DNA of 64,000 nt from Halieaceae bacterium (lineage in GTDB: Bacteria > Pseudomonadota > Gammaproteobacteria > Pseudomonadales > Halieaceae): assembly GCA_028280635.1 (NCBI GenBank), contig JANQLM010000099.1:1-64000 (forward strand), in the 5' to 3' direction. This document shows, piece after piece, positions 17,337-27,479 of this stretch. Positions within the stretch are counted from its first letter, which is position 1, and every line of letters begins with the position of its first letter. The notes below the pieces were generated by a model that made no database searches, had not been told where the DNA came from, and saw only the letters and a program-made list of their open reading frames with translations. The position numbers and the translations under genes are program-made.

Positions 17337-18884
17337 TCAGCTTAGCTGGAACGCTGTGCAAACCCCCAGGATCAGTACGGCCATCGCGCCCAGCAGTGCG
17401 GCTTCGCGTCGCGGCCACTCTGGCGTTTCAGCATCCACTGCGGCCGGCCCGGCGAGAAGGCGACCGGCCAGGGCAGCGCCGCCCACCGCAACGGCAAAGC
17501 CAGTCACGTTCCACCACAGCCAGGATACCTGCGGCAGCGTCAGCCAGGTGAGCAGGTTGGCTGCCAGTCCCAGGCCAAACCCAATGATGGCCGCGCCCTG
17601 TCCGAAGCGCGGCAGGAACACCGCAATACAGAACAGGGCCAGCAGCGGGCCGTTGGCCATGGAGCCCACCTTATTGATGGCCTCCAGCACCGTGGGGGCG
17701 ATGTGTTCGACCTGGTAGGAAAACAGGATCGCGAACGCGCCCCAGAAGAATGTGGCGAGCTTGGAGACCAGGAACAGTTCACGCTCTGACAGTTGCCTGA
17801 ACCGTGCGACATAGTCTTCTACCGTGCTGGCGGACAGGCTGTTAAGGGCCGAGTCGATAGATGACATGGCGGCGGCAAACAGGCCGACGATGGCGAGACC
17901 GGCGAGGCCGGGCGCGAACTCGCGCGCCACGAATGACGGGAACACCAGGTTGTAGTTGGGTTGGCCGCCACCGGTCAGCGGCAGACCCGCGACGAAGTCA
18001 GCGTGCTCGATGGCATAGGCCGCCAGGCCCAGGCCCAGCAGGCAATAGGCCAGCACCAGGGGAAAACGCAGCACGCCGTTTAACACCAGTACCTGGCGGG
18101 TGGTGGCGGCATCCTCGGCCGCCAGCAGCCGCTGGGCCTGGCTCTGGTCGCAGCCATAGTAAGCGGTGTAGAGAAACAGCCCACCCAGCAGCATGGGCCA
18201 GAAACCGTAATTGTTTCCTGACAATCCCCAGTCGTTCACCAGAGTGGTGCTGCGTTCGGCCAGCGTGCCCCACTCCGCCAGCAGCGGTTCACCCAGGCTG
18301 GCCAGGGTGTAGAGCACCGCGGCTGTCAGCAGCAGCATTTGCACCACATCGGAGATGACCACCGCTCGCATGCCGCCCAGCACATCGTAGGCGATGGTGA
18401 TGCCCATGAGGATCAGCACCGCGGTGGTGTAGCTGGTGCCGGTCACCAGGCCTATGACCGAGGCCACACCGTACACGGTCACCCCGGTGGCGACCCCGCG
18501 GAAGAACAGGAAGCAGCCGCTGGCCAGCAGCCGGCTCGCCAGTCCCAGGCGCTGCTCCAGGTAGGCATAGATGGAAATCACGCCGGCTGCACGCACCGGC
18601 AGGAACAGCACACACAGCAACAGCATGGCCAGCGGTACTGCCAGTTCGTACTGCAGCCACAGCAGGCCGCCGCCCAGCACGAAGCCTACAAAGGCGGGCG
18701 CGCCCAGCAGGCTGTTGGTGGAGCACTGGGTGGCAATGATGGAGGTGGCCAGCGCCCAGCCGGGCAGGCGGTTGGCGCCGAGGTAGTAGTCCTCGCGGGA
18801 TGACTGGCTGCGACCCAGGTAAACCGCCAGCCCCAGCATCGCCGCCAGGTAGCCGCCGATCACCCACCAGTCGAGGACACTCAC
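17337..18884 (-). CDS. Sodium:solute symporter (SSS family)
   Basis: 515 residues, the typical SSS length, with about 13 membrane segments and almost no soluble domain. Recognisable family features: an N-terminal DWWVIGGYLAAMLGLAVYLG, then REDYYLGANRLPGWALATSIIATQCSTNSLLGAPAF, the conserved AAAMSSIDSALNSLSASTVEDYV segment in the eighth/ninth helix, and FWGAFAILFS. These proteins couple Na+ entry to uptake of sugars, amino acids, pantoate, carboxylates or similar; the substrate cannot be inferred. The gene lies 36 bp downstream of a retropepsin-like gene on the same strand and converges with the Tll0287 gene. Confidence 0.9.
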   Translation of the reverse strand: MSVLDWWVIGGYLAAMLGLAVYLGRSQSSREDYYLGANRLPGWALATSIIATQCSTNSLLGAPAFVGFVLGGGLLWLQYELAVPLAMLLLCVLFLPVRAAGVISIYAYLEQRLGLASRLLASGCFLFFRGVATGVTVYGVASVIGLVTGTSYTTAVLILMGITIAYDVLGGMRAVVISDVVQMLLLTAAVLYTLASLGEPLLAEWGTLAERSTTLVNDWGLSGNNYGFWPMLLGGLFLYTAYYGCDQSQAQRLLAAEDAATTRQVLVLNGVLRFPLVLAYCLLGLGLAAYAIEHADFVAGLPLTGGGQPNYNLVFPSFVAREFAPGLAGLAIVGLFAAAMSSIDSALNSLSASTVEDYVARFRQLSERELFLVSKLATFFWGAFAILFSYQVEHIAPTVLEAINKVGSMANGPLLALFCIAVFLPRFGQGAAIIGFGLGLAANLLTWLTLPQVSWLWWNVTGFAVAVGGAALAGRLLAGPAAVDAETPEWPRREAALLGAMAVLILGVCTAFQLS

Positions 18885-18898
18885 GGCTGCTTTTCCCC

Positions 18899-18931
18899 GC
18901 TCAAGGCTGTTCTTCCCGGCTCAAGGCTGTT
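18899..18931. repeat. 20 bp-period duplication of the end of the protease gene
   Basis: GCTCAAGGCTGTT occurs at 18899-18911 and 18919-18931. The second copy contains the TGA and last codons of the aspartic protease (minus strand), so the first is a copy of the gene's end placed just beyond its stop. Confidence 0.7.
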
Positions 18932-19457
18932 GCCGCAGGATCAGGGTGTCGCCGCGTTGGGTGAACTCAATGTGTTTGAGGAAGGACATGCCCAGCAGAA
19001 TCTCTTCGGTCTGCAGTCCCGGCGATACCCCGGCGCTGACATTGGCCAGGGCGATGTCGCCGATGCTCACCACGTCAAGCTGGGTGGAGTAGGCGCGAGC
19101 CATGCCGTTGGCGGTCTGGGTCATGAACTCCTGGCCGCGAGGCAGGCGCAGCCCGGCGGCGATATGGCCGGGAATGGCCACGGTGGTGGCCCCGGTGTCC
19201 AGCATGAACACCACGTCCTGGCCGTTGATCTTGCCGCTGGTGACATAGTGCCCGGCGCGGTTGCGCTTCAGCACCACTTCCCGCATGCCGTCGCGGATTG
19301 TGCTGTTGAGGGTCTGGTTGGGATTGCGCTGCCGGTCCAGCACGCCGTCAAACCAGAATACCGCCAGCCCGCCGAACAGCAGCCAGGCCAGCACCAGCAT
19401 ACCGGTGCCCATGCGCTTCTGCTCGCGCTGGGGGCTGGGTTCCCGGGTTGGCTCCAT
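18921..19457 (-). CDS. Retropepsin-like clan AA aspartic protease (TIGR02281 type)
   Basis: 178 residues. An N-terminal membrane anchor (about residues 19-39, MLVLAWLLFGGLAVFWF) is followed by a single retroviral-type protease domain. The active-site motif is FMLDTGATTVAIP at about residues 89-101, with the second structural strand TANGMARAYSTQLDVVSIGDIALANV and the flap-proximal EILLGMSFLKHIEF. One DTG per chain means the enzyme must dimerise. Such TIGR02281 proteins are widespread in Proteobacteria with unknown substrates, facing the periplasm. Upstream neighbour is a HAD phosphatase with a 29 bp gap; downstream is the SSS symporter. Confidence 0.87.
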   Translation of the reverse strand: MEPTREPSPQREQKRMGTGMLVLAWLLFGGLAVFWFDGVLDRQRNPNQTLNSTIRDGMREVVLKRNRAGHYVTSGKINGQDVVFMLDTGATTVAIPGHIAAGLRLPRGQEFMTQTANGMARAYSTQLDVVSIGDIALANVSAGVSPGLQTEEILLGMSFLKHIEFTQRGDTLILRQQP

Positions 19458-19486
19458 GTCTAGGGACCTGGTTCCATGGGCCCGGG

Positions 19487-20323
19487 TCAGGCGACCCGGC
19501 TCTCCAGGGCGAAGCGCTCGCGCAGGAAGCGGGCGATGCCGTCTTCGTCATGGTGACCGATGACCGCGGTGGCGGCGGCCTTGACGGCATCCTTGGCGTT
19601 GTCGGGTGCGTAGGCCTCATCGGCACGGCTGAACATGCTGAGGTCATTGTCGCTATCGCCGAAACACAAGACCCGCGAGACGCCGAGCTGTTCGCGCAGC
19701 AGGTCCACAGCACCGCCCTTGCTGGCCTCGCTGTGGTGAATGTCGATCCAGCGCAGGGTCGCGCCTTCCATGGCCACCCCGGCGTAGGCCACCAGTCCGG
19801 GCTCGGAATCCACCAGCGCTTCCACGGCGCTGATGGACTCCGGGATACCCAGTGCCGAGATGTTGGTGATTTCGGCGTCGGCGGGCATCTGGGCCGCGGG
19901 CAGCACCGCGACGCCGGAGCGGCTGGAAAATTCGGCGGCGAGCTTTTCTTCCACCCGGTGCTTCAGCGGTGGATGGTAGACGGCGTGTCTGTTGCCGGGC
20001 TCGAGAGTGAAGATGAAGGGCGTCACGTCCTGGGCGAGCACGGCCTCCAGTACGTGCTGGATCTCTTCCTGGGTCAGGAAGTTCTGGTGGGAGTAGGCAT
20101 CATCCGCCGGGTTCCAGATCATCACCCCGTTCTTGAATACCTGTGGCAGGCGAAAACCATGTCCCGCCAGCAGGTCGCGGGAGGCGTGCAGGGTGCGGCC
20201 CGTGGCCACGGTATAGGCGATATCGCGCTCCGCCAGCGCGGCCAGGGTGTCGCGGGTGTAGTCGGAGATAACGCTCTTGCTGTTCAGCAGGGTGCCGTCG
20301 AGGTCGAAGACAATCAATTCCAT
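19487..20323 (-). CDS. Cof-type HAD-IIB phosphatase
   Basis: 278 residues. Motif I FDLDGTLLNSKSVIS is at the extreme N-terminus, with the two catalytic Asp; motif II/III region ATGRTLHASRDLL; motif IV CFGDSDNDLSMF near residue 230. The C2B cap between about residues 85 and 200 defines subclass IIB. Such enzymes (YidA, YbiV, Cof) dephosphorylate small phosphorylated metabolites such as sugar phosphates, FMN or pyridoxal phosphate. Nothing narrows the substrate. It sits between batD and the aspartic protease on the same strand and could be transcribed with the Bat operon. Confidence 0.88.
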   Translation of the reverse strand: MELIVFDLDGTLLNSKSVISDYTRDTLAALAERDIAYTVATGRTLHASRDLLAGHGFRLPQVFKNGVMIWNPADDAYSHQNFLTQEEIQHVLEAVLAQDVTPFIFTLEPGNRHAVYHPPLKHRVEEKLAAEFSSRSGVAVLPAAQMPADAEITNISALGIPESISAVEALVDSEPGLVAYAGVAMEGATLRWIDIHHSEASKGGAVDLLREQLGVSRVLCFGDSDNDLSMFSRADEAYAPDNAKDAVKAAATAVIGHHDEDGIARFLRERFALESRVA

Positions 20324-20361
20324 CTGGTTGGTACGGCTCCCATGCTATTGCTGGATTGTGT

Positions 20362-20389
20362 CAGGTGTGGCCGGCCAGGTGTGACCGGC
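20362..20389. repeat. 14 bp tandem repeat after the batD stop
   Basis: CAGGTGTGGCCGGC (20362-20375) and CAGGTGTGACCGGC (20376-20389) are adjacent and differ by one base. A further CAG begins a third partial copy at the batD stop codon (TAA, 20393-20395 on the minus strand). Confidence 0.75.
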
Positions 20390-20392
20390 CAG

Positions 20393-22057
20393 TTACGCCT
20401 GGCCACCGTACAGCGGTGGCAGCGGGTCGATGCTGCCACTGTCGCGGCGCTGTACCTGTTTCCGGCATGACCTGAGGGCCTGTGCCAGTGCATCACCCTG
20501 CCAGGCTGTACCGTCCACAGCATATAGACTCCGCTCCAGCGCCTCCAGTGCCGCGGATAGCTCGGCGGAGTCGCAGCGCTGTGCGATCTGTGCGAGCGAA
20601 GGCAGGCGGCGCTGGTCCAAGGCTCGCTGTGCCCAACTTTGGATGGCGGCGCGAGCAGCCAGTGCCTCATTGGCATTGCAGGCTGCGATGCAGCGCTTGA
20701 ACAGGGCGGCTTCGCGTTCTTCCGCCGCGGCGTTTTCGCTCCTGGCGATGCGCGGCGCCCGCAGGCGCCAGCCCAGCCATACGGTGGTGCCAAGCCAGCC
20801 GAGCAGGGCGGCCAGCGTGGTCCACATCCACAGAGAGGTCTGTTCCAGATTGGCCGCGGGAGCGGGTGGTGTCGTCGGTAGCGCGACCGGGTTCGCTGCG
20901 GCGGGAACCGGCGCACCGGCGGGTGCGGTCACGGCGAGGGTGCGGGCCGGCAGCTCAGCGTAGCGAAGGCTGTCGGTGGAGGTGTCCCACCAGGGCACTT
21001 TCACCGCCGGTAGCGTGAAGTTACCCGGGTTGGTGATCAGCAGCGCGGTGCTGTTGATGCCGATGCCGGTAATGCCCTTGTTGCCGGCGCGGTTCTCCGA
21101 TCGCGGCTGGTCGAGGTAGGCCTTGATGCCGTTGATATCCGCCGGGGGTAGCTGCGGTAGCTGACTGCTGTCAACGCCTTCGGCCACCAGGGTCAGGGTG
21201 CGCGTTACCGAGTCGCCCACCTCGAGTTCGTCTGGCAGCGCGGACCAGCTTTCCTCGATGCGCAGGTTGCGGGCCGGCACCCAGGGTGCAGCGGCCGGCC
21301 AGACATCCGGCACCCGCTTCACGGTGACCGTGATGGGCTTGCTGCGGCGTCGCAATACCTCACCGGTGCTGAAGGAGAGCAGGCTGCGCCGACCCGAACT
21401 CTTGCGACCGTTAAAGCTCATGGAAGGAATCACCAGTTCGCCACTTTTCTGGGGGAAGATCGCATGGCGCACCTCGATGACGCGGTAGGGGCGTCCGTTG
21501 ATGGTGCGCTGGAAGCTGTTGGACTCCAGTTCCTCGACTACCGCGTCTTCCAGCTTGAGTTCCGAGCGGCCGCGATCATTCAGCTCAATCGCCTCGTAGA
21601 TGCGGAAGGTGTGCAGCAGCTGGGATTGCACGTAGACCTCGGTGGCGTCCACCTCCGACTCCACGAACACGTCCTGGCTGATATCTGCCGTGACCGGCGT
21701 ATCGCTGACCTGGATGCGAATCTCCCGGGTGCGCTTGCCGTCCACGCTCAGCGGCGGGATTGTCAGATCGCCCAAACGCCGGGGCAGCAGCACAATGCGC
21801 AGGTCTGTGATGCGCTCGGTGCGGCCGTCGATAAAGGACAGGTTGGTTGACCTGCCGGTGGAGGCCACGTCGAAATCCAGCCCCAGCAGGCTGAGGTCGG
21901 CGTTTTCGACGTCCTCACCTTCGGTGGCGCGCAGGGTTAGCACCAGGCTGTCGTTGATAGAGATCTGGTTGCGGTCAACGGTGGCGGTCACCGCAGCCTG
22001 TGTCGCTGTCGCCAGCATTAGCGTCAGTGCCAGCAGCGCATTACCAGCGTGTTTCAT
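20393..22057 (-). CDS. batD: BatD (oxygen tolerance family) membrane protein
   Basis: 554 residues. Signal peptide MKHAGNALLALTLMLATATQA, then several periplasmic Ig-like domains: first domain VTATVDRNQISINDSLVLTLRATEG, middle KSGELVIPSMSFNGRKSSG, third ALPDELEVGDSVTRTLTLVAEGV. A membrane helix (LWMWTTLAALLGWLGTTVWLG, about residues 412-432) and a cytoplasmic helical tail follow. The BatD family (PF13584) works with BatA/B/C and MoxR in envelope stress or chaperone-like roles; the original oxygen-tolerance function is debated. The start overlaps the end of batBC by 17 bp, so translation is coupled. It is the last Bat gene of the operon. Confidence 0.88.
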   Translation of the reverse strand: MKHAGNALLALTLMLATATQAAVTATVDRNQISINDSLVLTLRATEGEDVENADLSLLGLDFDVASTGRSTNLSFIDGRTERITDLRIVLLPRRLGDLTIPPLSVDGKRTREIRIQVSDTPVTADISQDVFVESEVDATEVYVQSQLLHTFRIYEAIELNDRGRSELKLEDAVVEELESNSFQRTINGRPYRVIEVRHAIFPQKSGELVIPSMSFNGRKSSGRRSLLSFSTGEVLRRRSKPITVTVKRVPDVWPAAAPWVPARNLRIEESWSALPDELEVGDSVTRTLTLVAEGVDSSQLPQLPPADINGIKAYLDQPRSENRAGNKGITGIGINSTALLITNPGNFTLPAVKVPWWDTSTDSLRYAELPARTLAVTAPAGAPVPAAANPVALPTTPPAPAANLEQTSLWMWTTLAALLGWLGTTVWLGWRLRAPRIARSENAAAEEREAALFKRCIAACNANEALAARAAIQSWAQRALDQRRLPSLAQIAQRCDSAELSAALEALERSLYAVDGTAWQGDALAQALRSCRKQVQRRDSGSIDPLPPLYGGQA

Positions 22058-23825
22058 AATCTCTTTCTGCTCCTATTGCGTTTTGCTGGGCCCGAAGCCG
22101 CGACTCATGGCGGAATTTGCGCCGCAACAGGCCGGAGGGGTCGTCGGGGATGCGCCGCAGCCATTGCTCGTTGGCCATTTCCCGTTCCAGTTCGTCGGCG
22201 TCCCGCGGGCTGGCAGCCTGCTGCTGCGGCTCGCCTTCCGGCGGCTCGCTGTCACTGGCCTCCGCCTGCTGCGATTCTCCCTGTTGTTGACGCTCCTCAG
22301 GAGTTTGCTGTTGATCCTGTGGCTCCCCCTGGTCGGCCTGCTGGGGTTGCTGTTGCTGCTCGGACTGGTCACCGCCATCCGCTTGCTGCGACTGTTGCTG
22401 ATCCTGCTGGGACGGGTCCTGCTGGTTTTCCTGGTCCTGCTCGCCCTGCTGATTCTGCTGCTGCTCCTGCTGCTGTAGCAACTGCTCCAGCAGTGCTTTG
22501 TTGAAGGCGGCGTCTTCCATCTCCGGCGCTTGTTCCAGGGCTTTATCGTAAGCGGCGATGGCCTCTTCGAGGTCCCCGCTCCTCGCCAGGCTATTGCCGC
22601 GGTTGTACCAGCCGTCGGCGCTGTCCTGCTGGCTGTAGTGTTCCAGCGCCTGCTCGTAATTGCCGGCGCGGTAGTGGGCGGCGGCGGCCCAGTCGGGATT
22701 GCTGAAGGCGCTCGCGGCAGCTTCCGGCTCGTCGCCCGCCAGCAGTTCGGCACCGCGCTGGTCGCGGTTGAGGAAGTAGTCCCGCAGTTCCTGGGCCTCG
22801 CTGGGCTGCGCCAGCGGCAGCAGGAACAGGCAGAGAATGTAACCGCGCCGGAACGCCCCCAGCGCCACGGGGACCAGCAACAGGGCCAGCCAGTAACCCA
22901 TGTCTTGCCAAGTGTCGACGCTGCGGCCCAGGAGCTGCTCGCTGTCTTCACCGGCCCAGGGGTCGACGGCGAGAATTCGCTCCAGATCGGCATCACCCAG
23001 TTCCAGGTCGCTGTAGCTGCCACCGAAGCGTCCGGCCAGCGCGCGCAAAGGCGCCCGCTCCAGTCCCGCTACCACGATAGTGCCGCTGTCATCGCGCAGG
23101 AAGCCGTCGCCGGTGGGTATCGGGCTGCCCTCCTCAGTGCCCACGCCCAGCACCGACAAGCGGTAACCGGTGTCGTTGAGGGCGTCGGCAATCTCATCGC
23201 TGTCGCCGCGGTGTACACCATCCGTCACAAGCAGGATCTGTCCATGTTCCAGGCCGCTGTCGCGCAGCAGGCGCACGGCCTGCTCCACCGCCCGGGCCGG
23301 GCGGCTGCCCCGGGTGGGCATGATGCCCGGTGTCAGTGCCGGCATCAGGTTGGCGATGGTGCGCAGGTCGTCAGTCAGGGGGCTGACCACGTGGGCGTCC
23401 CCGGCGTAGGCGACCAGCGCAGTGGTGCCTTCGGTCTTCTTCTCCAGCAGGTCCAGCAGCTTTTGCCGGCTGCGCACCAGCCGCGACGGTGTGACGTCGG
23501 TGGCGTACATGGACAGGCTCAGGTCGTAGAGCACCACCAGCGCATTCTCGCGCCGTTCCACCGGCTGCGGCAGTCGCTCCCAGCTCGGCCCCGCCAGGGC
23601 CAGTACCGCCAGCAGCCAGGCCACCAGCAACAGCGACAGGGGCCAGCGGCTGGTCACCTGCCCGCCGCTCAGCAGGTGCGGCAGCAATTGCTCGGAAATC
23701 ACCGCAGTCCAGGCCTTGCCGGCGCGCAGCCGGCGGTACAGCAACCAGGTCAGGGGCAGCACCGGCAGGCTGGCCAGCAGCCACTCGGGGCGCAGGAAAT
23801 GGAAGTTGGCCAGCACCTCGTTCAC
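22041..23825 (-). CDS. batB: BatB-BatC fusion: VWA domain plus TPR, Gln-rich tail
   Basis: 594 residues from GTG 23825, which overlaps the batA stop as GTGA; the family N-terminus FHFLRPEWLLASLPVLPL begins here, so the longer frame is unlikely. Two N-terminal membrane helices, a VWA domain (about residues 75-280) with MIDAS DLSLS, a third helix (about 300-318), then BatC-like TPR units (AAHYRAGNYEQALEHY, WYNRGNSLARSGDLEEAIAAYDKALE). Residues about 450-545 are extremely Gln-rich with Glu, Asp and Pro, a disordered linker. In the family the VWA faces the periplasm and the TPR recruits partners. The fused BatB/BatC layout is common in Gammaproteobacteria. Confidence 0.9.
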   Translation of the reverse strand: MNEVLANFHFLRPEWLLASLPVLPLTWLLYRRLRAGKAWTAVISEQLLPHLLSGGQVTSRWPLSLLLVAWLLAVLALAGPSWERLPQPVERRENALVVLYDLSLSMYATDVTPSRLVRSRQKLLDLLEKKTEGTTALVAYAGDAHVVSPLTDDLRTIANLMPALTPGIMPTRGSRPARAVEQAVRLLRDSGLEHGQILLVTDGVHRGDSDEIADALNDTGYRLSVLGVGTEEGSPIPTGDGFLRDDSGTIVVAGLERAPLRALAGRFGGSYSDLELGDADLERILAVDPWAGEDSEQLLGRSVDTWQDMGYWLALLLVPVALGAFRRGYILCLFLLPLAQPSEAQELRDYFLNRDQRGAELLAGDEPEAAASAFSNPDWAAAAHYRAGNYEQALEHYSQQDSADGWYNRGNSLARSGDLEEAIAAYDKALEQAPEMEDAAFNKALLEQLLQQQEQQQNQQGEQDQENQQDPSQQDQQQSQQADGGDQSEQQQQPQQADQGEPQDQQQTPEERQQQGESQQAEASDSEPPEGEPQQQAASPRDADELEREMANEQWLRRIPDDPSGLLRRKFRHESRLRAQQNAIGAERDYETRW

Positions 23826-24820
23826 CCGCGCACCCCCCTCACCAGCGCCAGCAGCAGGCTCAGGCAAAACGCGATCGCCAGCGGCAGGTGGAACAGGCTT
23901 TTCTGGGGCCGGTAACTCTGCGCCTCCTGCTCCACAGGTTCCAGTGCGTCGAGCAGCTGGTAGATGTTGATCAGCTCTGCGGGATCGCGGGCACGGAAGT
24001 AGTTGCCGCCGGTGCTGCTGGCGATCTCCCGCAGGGTGTCTTCGTCCAGGTCGCGGGACGGGTTGACCACCTTGGAGCCAAAACTGGAGCCGAACAGCCC
24101 GGGCATGACCATCTTGTCGCTGCCGATGCCAATGGTGTGGATTTTGACGCCGTTGTCCGCCGCCAGGCGGGCGGCGTCCAGCGGCTCGACTTCGCCGGCA
24201 TTGTTGGCGCCGTCGGTGAGCAGGATCAGTACCCGGCTGTCAGCGGGGCGCTCGCGCAGGCGCTTGACGGCCAGCCCGATGGCGTCGCCGATGGCAGTTT
24301 CCCGACCGGCGAAACCGAGCTGGGCCTCGCGCAGGAAGCGCTGCACAGTGTTGCGATCAAAAGTCAGCGGCGCCTGCACATAGGCATTGCTGCCGAACAG
24401 GATGAGGCCGAGGCGGTCGCCGCGACGGCGCTCGATGAACTCGCCCACCACCTGCTTCACGGCATCGATGCGCGACACCGTGTGCTGGCCCACCACCATG
24501 TCCTCCACCTGCATGGAGCCTGACAGGTCCACGGCCACCAGCAGGTCGCGACCGCTGGCTGGCAGGCTTACCGGCTCGCCGATCCAGGTGGGCCGCGCCA
24601 GGGCGCCCAACAGGGTCAGCCAAAGCAGGCACAGGACCAGGAGTGAGAGCAGGCCGCCCCCGCGGCGGCGGCCGACGCCCCGGTCGTCCAGGGCCTGCCA
24701 GCTCTCAAAAAAAGGTGCGCGCAGGGCGGCGTCTTCCCCGGCCGCTGCGGGCCACAGCCGCCACACCAGCCACGGCAGGGGCAGCAGCAGCAGCGCATAG
24801 GGCCATTGCAGGGTCAGCAT
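23822..24820 (-). CDS. batA: BatA: VWA-domain membrane protein
   Basis: 332 residues from ATG 24820 (MLTLQWPYALLLLPLPWLVW); this start overlaps the upstream stop by 7 bp and puts the first membrane helix at the N-terminus. The second helix is LLSLLVLCLLWLTLLGALA. The VWA domain spans about residues 85-275 with intact MIDAS DLSGSMQVED and later T and D (ILLTDGANNAG). A last helix (LPLAIAFCLSLLLALVRG) closes the protein. Works with BatB and MoxR; the Mg2+-bound VWA domain is thought to bind partner proteins in the periplasm. Stop overlaps the batB GTG. Confidence 0.9.
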   Translation of the reverse strand: MLTLQWPYALLLLPLPWLVWRLWPAAAGEDAALRAPFFESWQALDDRGVGRRRGGGLLSLLVLCLLWLTLLGALARPTWIGEPVSLPASGRDLLVAVDLSGSMQVEDMVVGQHTVSRIDAVKQVVGEFIERRRGDRLGLILFGSNAYVQAPLTFDRNTVQRFLREAQLGFAGRETAIGDAIGLAVKRLRERPADSRVLILLTDGANNAGEVEPLDAARLAADNGVKIHTIGIGSDKMVMPGLFGSSFGSKVVNPSRDLDEDTLREIASSTGGNYFRARDPAELINIYQLLDALEPVEQEAQSYRPQKSLFHLPLAIAFCLSLLLALVRGVRG

Positions 24821-25299
24821 GGTATGCCTCGTAGCTGCGCCAGCCACTCGTGACACAGGCTGTGCAGTTGCTCGATATCGATTGCCGGGGTCGCCTCATA
24901 GGCCCGCGTGGCAAAACCCAGCTCGCGGAAGCTGGCCGCCGCCGGCTTGTGCCACTGGCGGTCGAGGAAGTCGTCCCAGCGCTGGCTGTTGAGGGGGGCG
25001 ACCTGCTCGCGTGGGAAACGGCTCAGGGCGGCCCGCTTGAGGACGGCATTGGCGGCCTGCAGGTAGGTGGCGCTGTCGCCGTCGTCCTGCCAGCGTTGGT
25101 GTGCTGTTGCCAGGGCGCGCTGGGCCTGGCGCCGCCAGGCATTGCGGCGGTGGCGCCGCCACAGCCAGGCGGCCGACACCGCAAGCAGCACCAACAGCAG
25201 GCCGGCAAGCAGCCACCAGCCCGGCCCCGGCGGCCAGGCGCTGACCGGGTCTGGCAGGTGAATATCGCGCAACTGGGCGAGGGGGTCGGCGGGTGTCAT
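24814..25299 (-). CDS. DUF4381 membrane protein of the Bat operon
   Basis: 161 residues. The start MTPADPLAQLRDIHLPDPVSAWPPGPGWW is the DUF4381 signature; one membrane helix follows (WLLAGLLLVLLAVSAAWLWRR, about residues 28-48), then a cytoplasmic helical domain (LATAHQRWQDDGDSATYLQAANAVLKRAAL, QRWDDFLDRQ). Function unknown; it is almost always found between DUF58 and batA. ATG overlaps the DUF58 stop as ATGA. Confidence 0.87.
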   Translation of the reverse strand: MTPADPLAQLRDIHLPDPVSAWPPGPGWWLLAGLLLVLLAVSAAWLWRRHRRNAWRRQAQRALATAHQRWQDDGDSATYLQAANAVLKRAALSRFPREQVAPLNSQRWDDFLDRQWHKPAAASFRELGFATRAYEATPAIDIEQLHSLCHEWLAQLRGIPC

Positions 25300-26240
25300 C
25301 GGCGACCTCCACCGGCATAGTAAGCCTGCAGTATGCCCAGCGGCGGGTCTGCGGTGCTGGCTTCGATCAGGGGGATGCCAAGCTTGCCCAGTGAATGTCG
25401 CAGGGTATTGAGGCGTTCACTGAACTGCTCCGCGAAAGAACTGCGCAGGCGCGGGTCCCCGGTGAATAGCTGTACCCTGGATTCGCCGTCAGTCACGGCG
25501 TAACGGCCGGCATCGGGCAGGGCCTGTTCGAGCGGGTCCGAGCAGTGCAGGGCCGTGATTTCCAGGTGCCGTGCCAGCTGGTAGAGCTGTTCCAGCGCGC
25601 CGTTTTCCAGGGCGCCGCGAAAATCGCTCACCAGGAACAGGGCGCTGCCGGGCCGGGCAATACGCCGCAGTTCCACCAGCATGTCCACAAAGCCCTGGGG
25701 CTGGGCCGGTGCCGCCAGCGGTAGGGCATTGTTCATCGCGGTCAGGGCATTGAGCAGGCCCAACACCGAGCGGCGGCTGCGGCGGGGGCGAATCTCGTGG
25801 TGTTCCTGTTCGGAGAACACCAGGCCGCCGAGCCGGTCGCCGCGCTGCAAGGCAGCCCAGGACAACAGCGCACCCAGCCGGGCGGCCAGCACGGATTTGC
25901 AGCAGGTCCGGCTGCCGAAGAACATGCTGGTACGCTGGTCCACGCAGACCAGCACCTGGCGCTCGCGTTCCTCGCGGAACAGCTTGGTATAGGCGGAGCC
26001 GGTGCGGGCAGTCACCCGCCAGTCAATGGTGCGGATGTCGTCGCCGGGCTGGTAGGCGCGTACCTCTTCAAAATCAATGCCGCGACCGCGGAAGTTGGTT
26101 TTGTTGGGTCCCGAGAGCAGGCTCAGGGCGCGCTTGCGCTGGCCCAGGTCGAGCTTGCTGGCCGGGTGCCGCTGCTCGATCAGTTCGGCCAGCGAGCAGT
26201 AGGCGCCGAGGGCCGGTGCTTGATTCGGCGCAGACGCCAT
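25296..26240 (-). CDS. DUF58 family protein (MoxR-associated)
   Basis: 314 residues from ATG 26240, one base after the moxR stop; the longer upstream frame would run into moxR. The DUF58 core is FRGRGIDFEEVRAYQPGDDIRTIDWRVTARTG at about residues 60-90, followed by a VWA-like fold (VLVCVDQRTSMFFGS with Asp at the first MIDAS position, and LFLVSDFRGALEN). No membrane segment, so a soluble cytoplasmic member, unlike those with two N-terminal helices. In the family it is a client or adaptor of the MoxR ATPase. Confidence 0.9.
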   Translation of the reverse strand: MASAPNQAPALGAYCSLAELIEQRHPASKLDLGQRKRALSLLSGPNKTNFRGRGIDFEEVRAYQPGDDIRTIDWRVTARTGSAYTKLFREERERQVLVCVDQRTSMFFGSRTCCKSVLAARLGALLSWAALQRGDRLGGLVFSEQEHHEIRPRRSRRSVLGLLNALTAMNNALPLAAPAQPQGFVDMLVELRRIARPGSALFLVSDFRGALENGALEQLYQLARHLEITALHCSDPLEQALPDAGRYAVTDGESRVQLFTGDPRLRSSFAEQFSERLNTLRHSLGKLGIPLIEASTADPPLGILQAYYAGGGRR

Positions 26241-26241
26241 C

Positions 26242-27228
<987 letters not shown>

Positions 27229-27479
27229 ACTTCCAGCCCGCCGTCATGAACTCGTGTGAGACTTCAGCAGGACTATTTAGTTCGGGGCAGGGCCGCGTAT
27301 TTCAAGGGCTCGCGCCGTCATTTCTGATAACAGCGCGGCGCGAAGCGGGATGCTATCTGCTCGTCGTGACTACGGCAACTCTGACAAAGCTGCGACTATC
27401 GGGTGAGGACAAGGCGGAGATCTCCGTTTATCATGAAGCCCGGTTTTTGAACCGACCCCAAAAGCTTTTGGAGAATGCA

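Noticed and set aside
22530..23915. 461-codon plus-strand frame opposite BatBC
   Set aside because: Gln/Val-rich shadow; no start signal and no domain.
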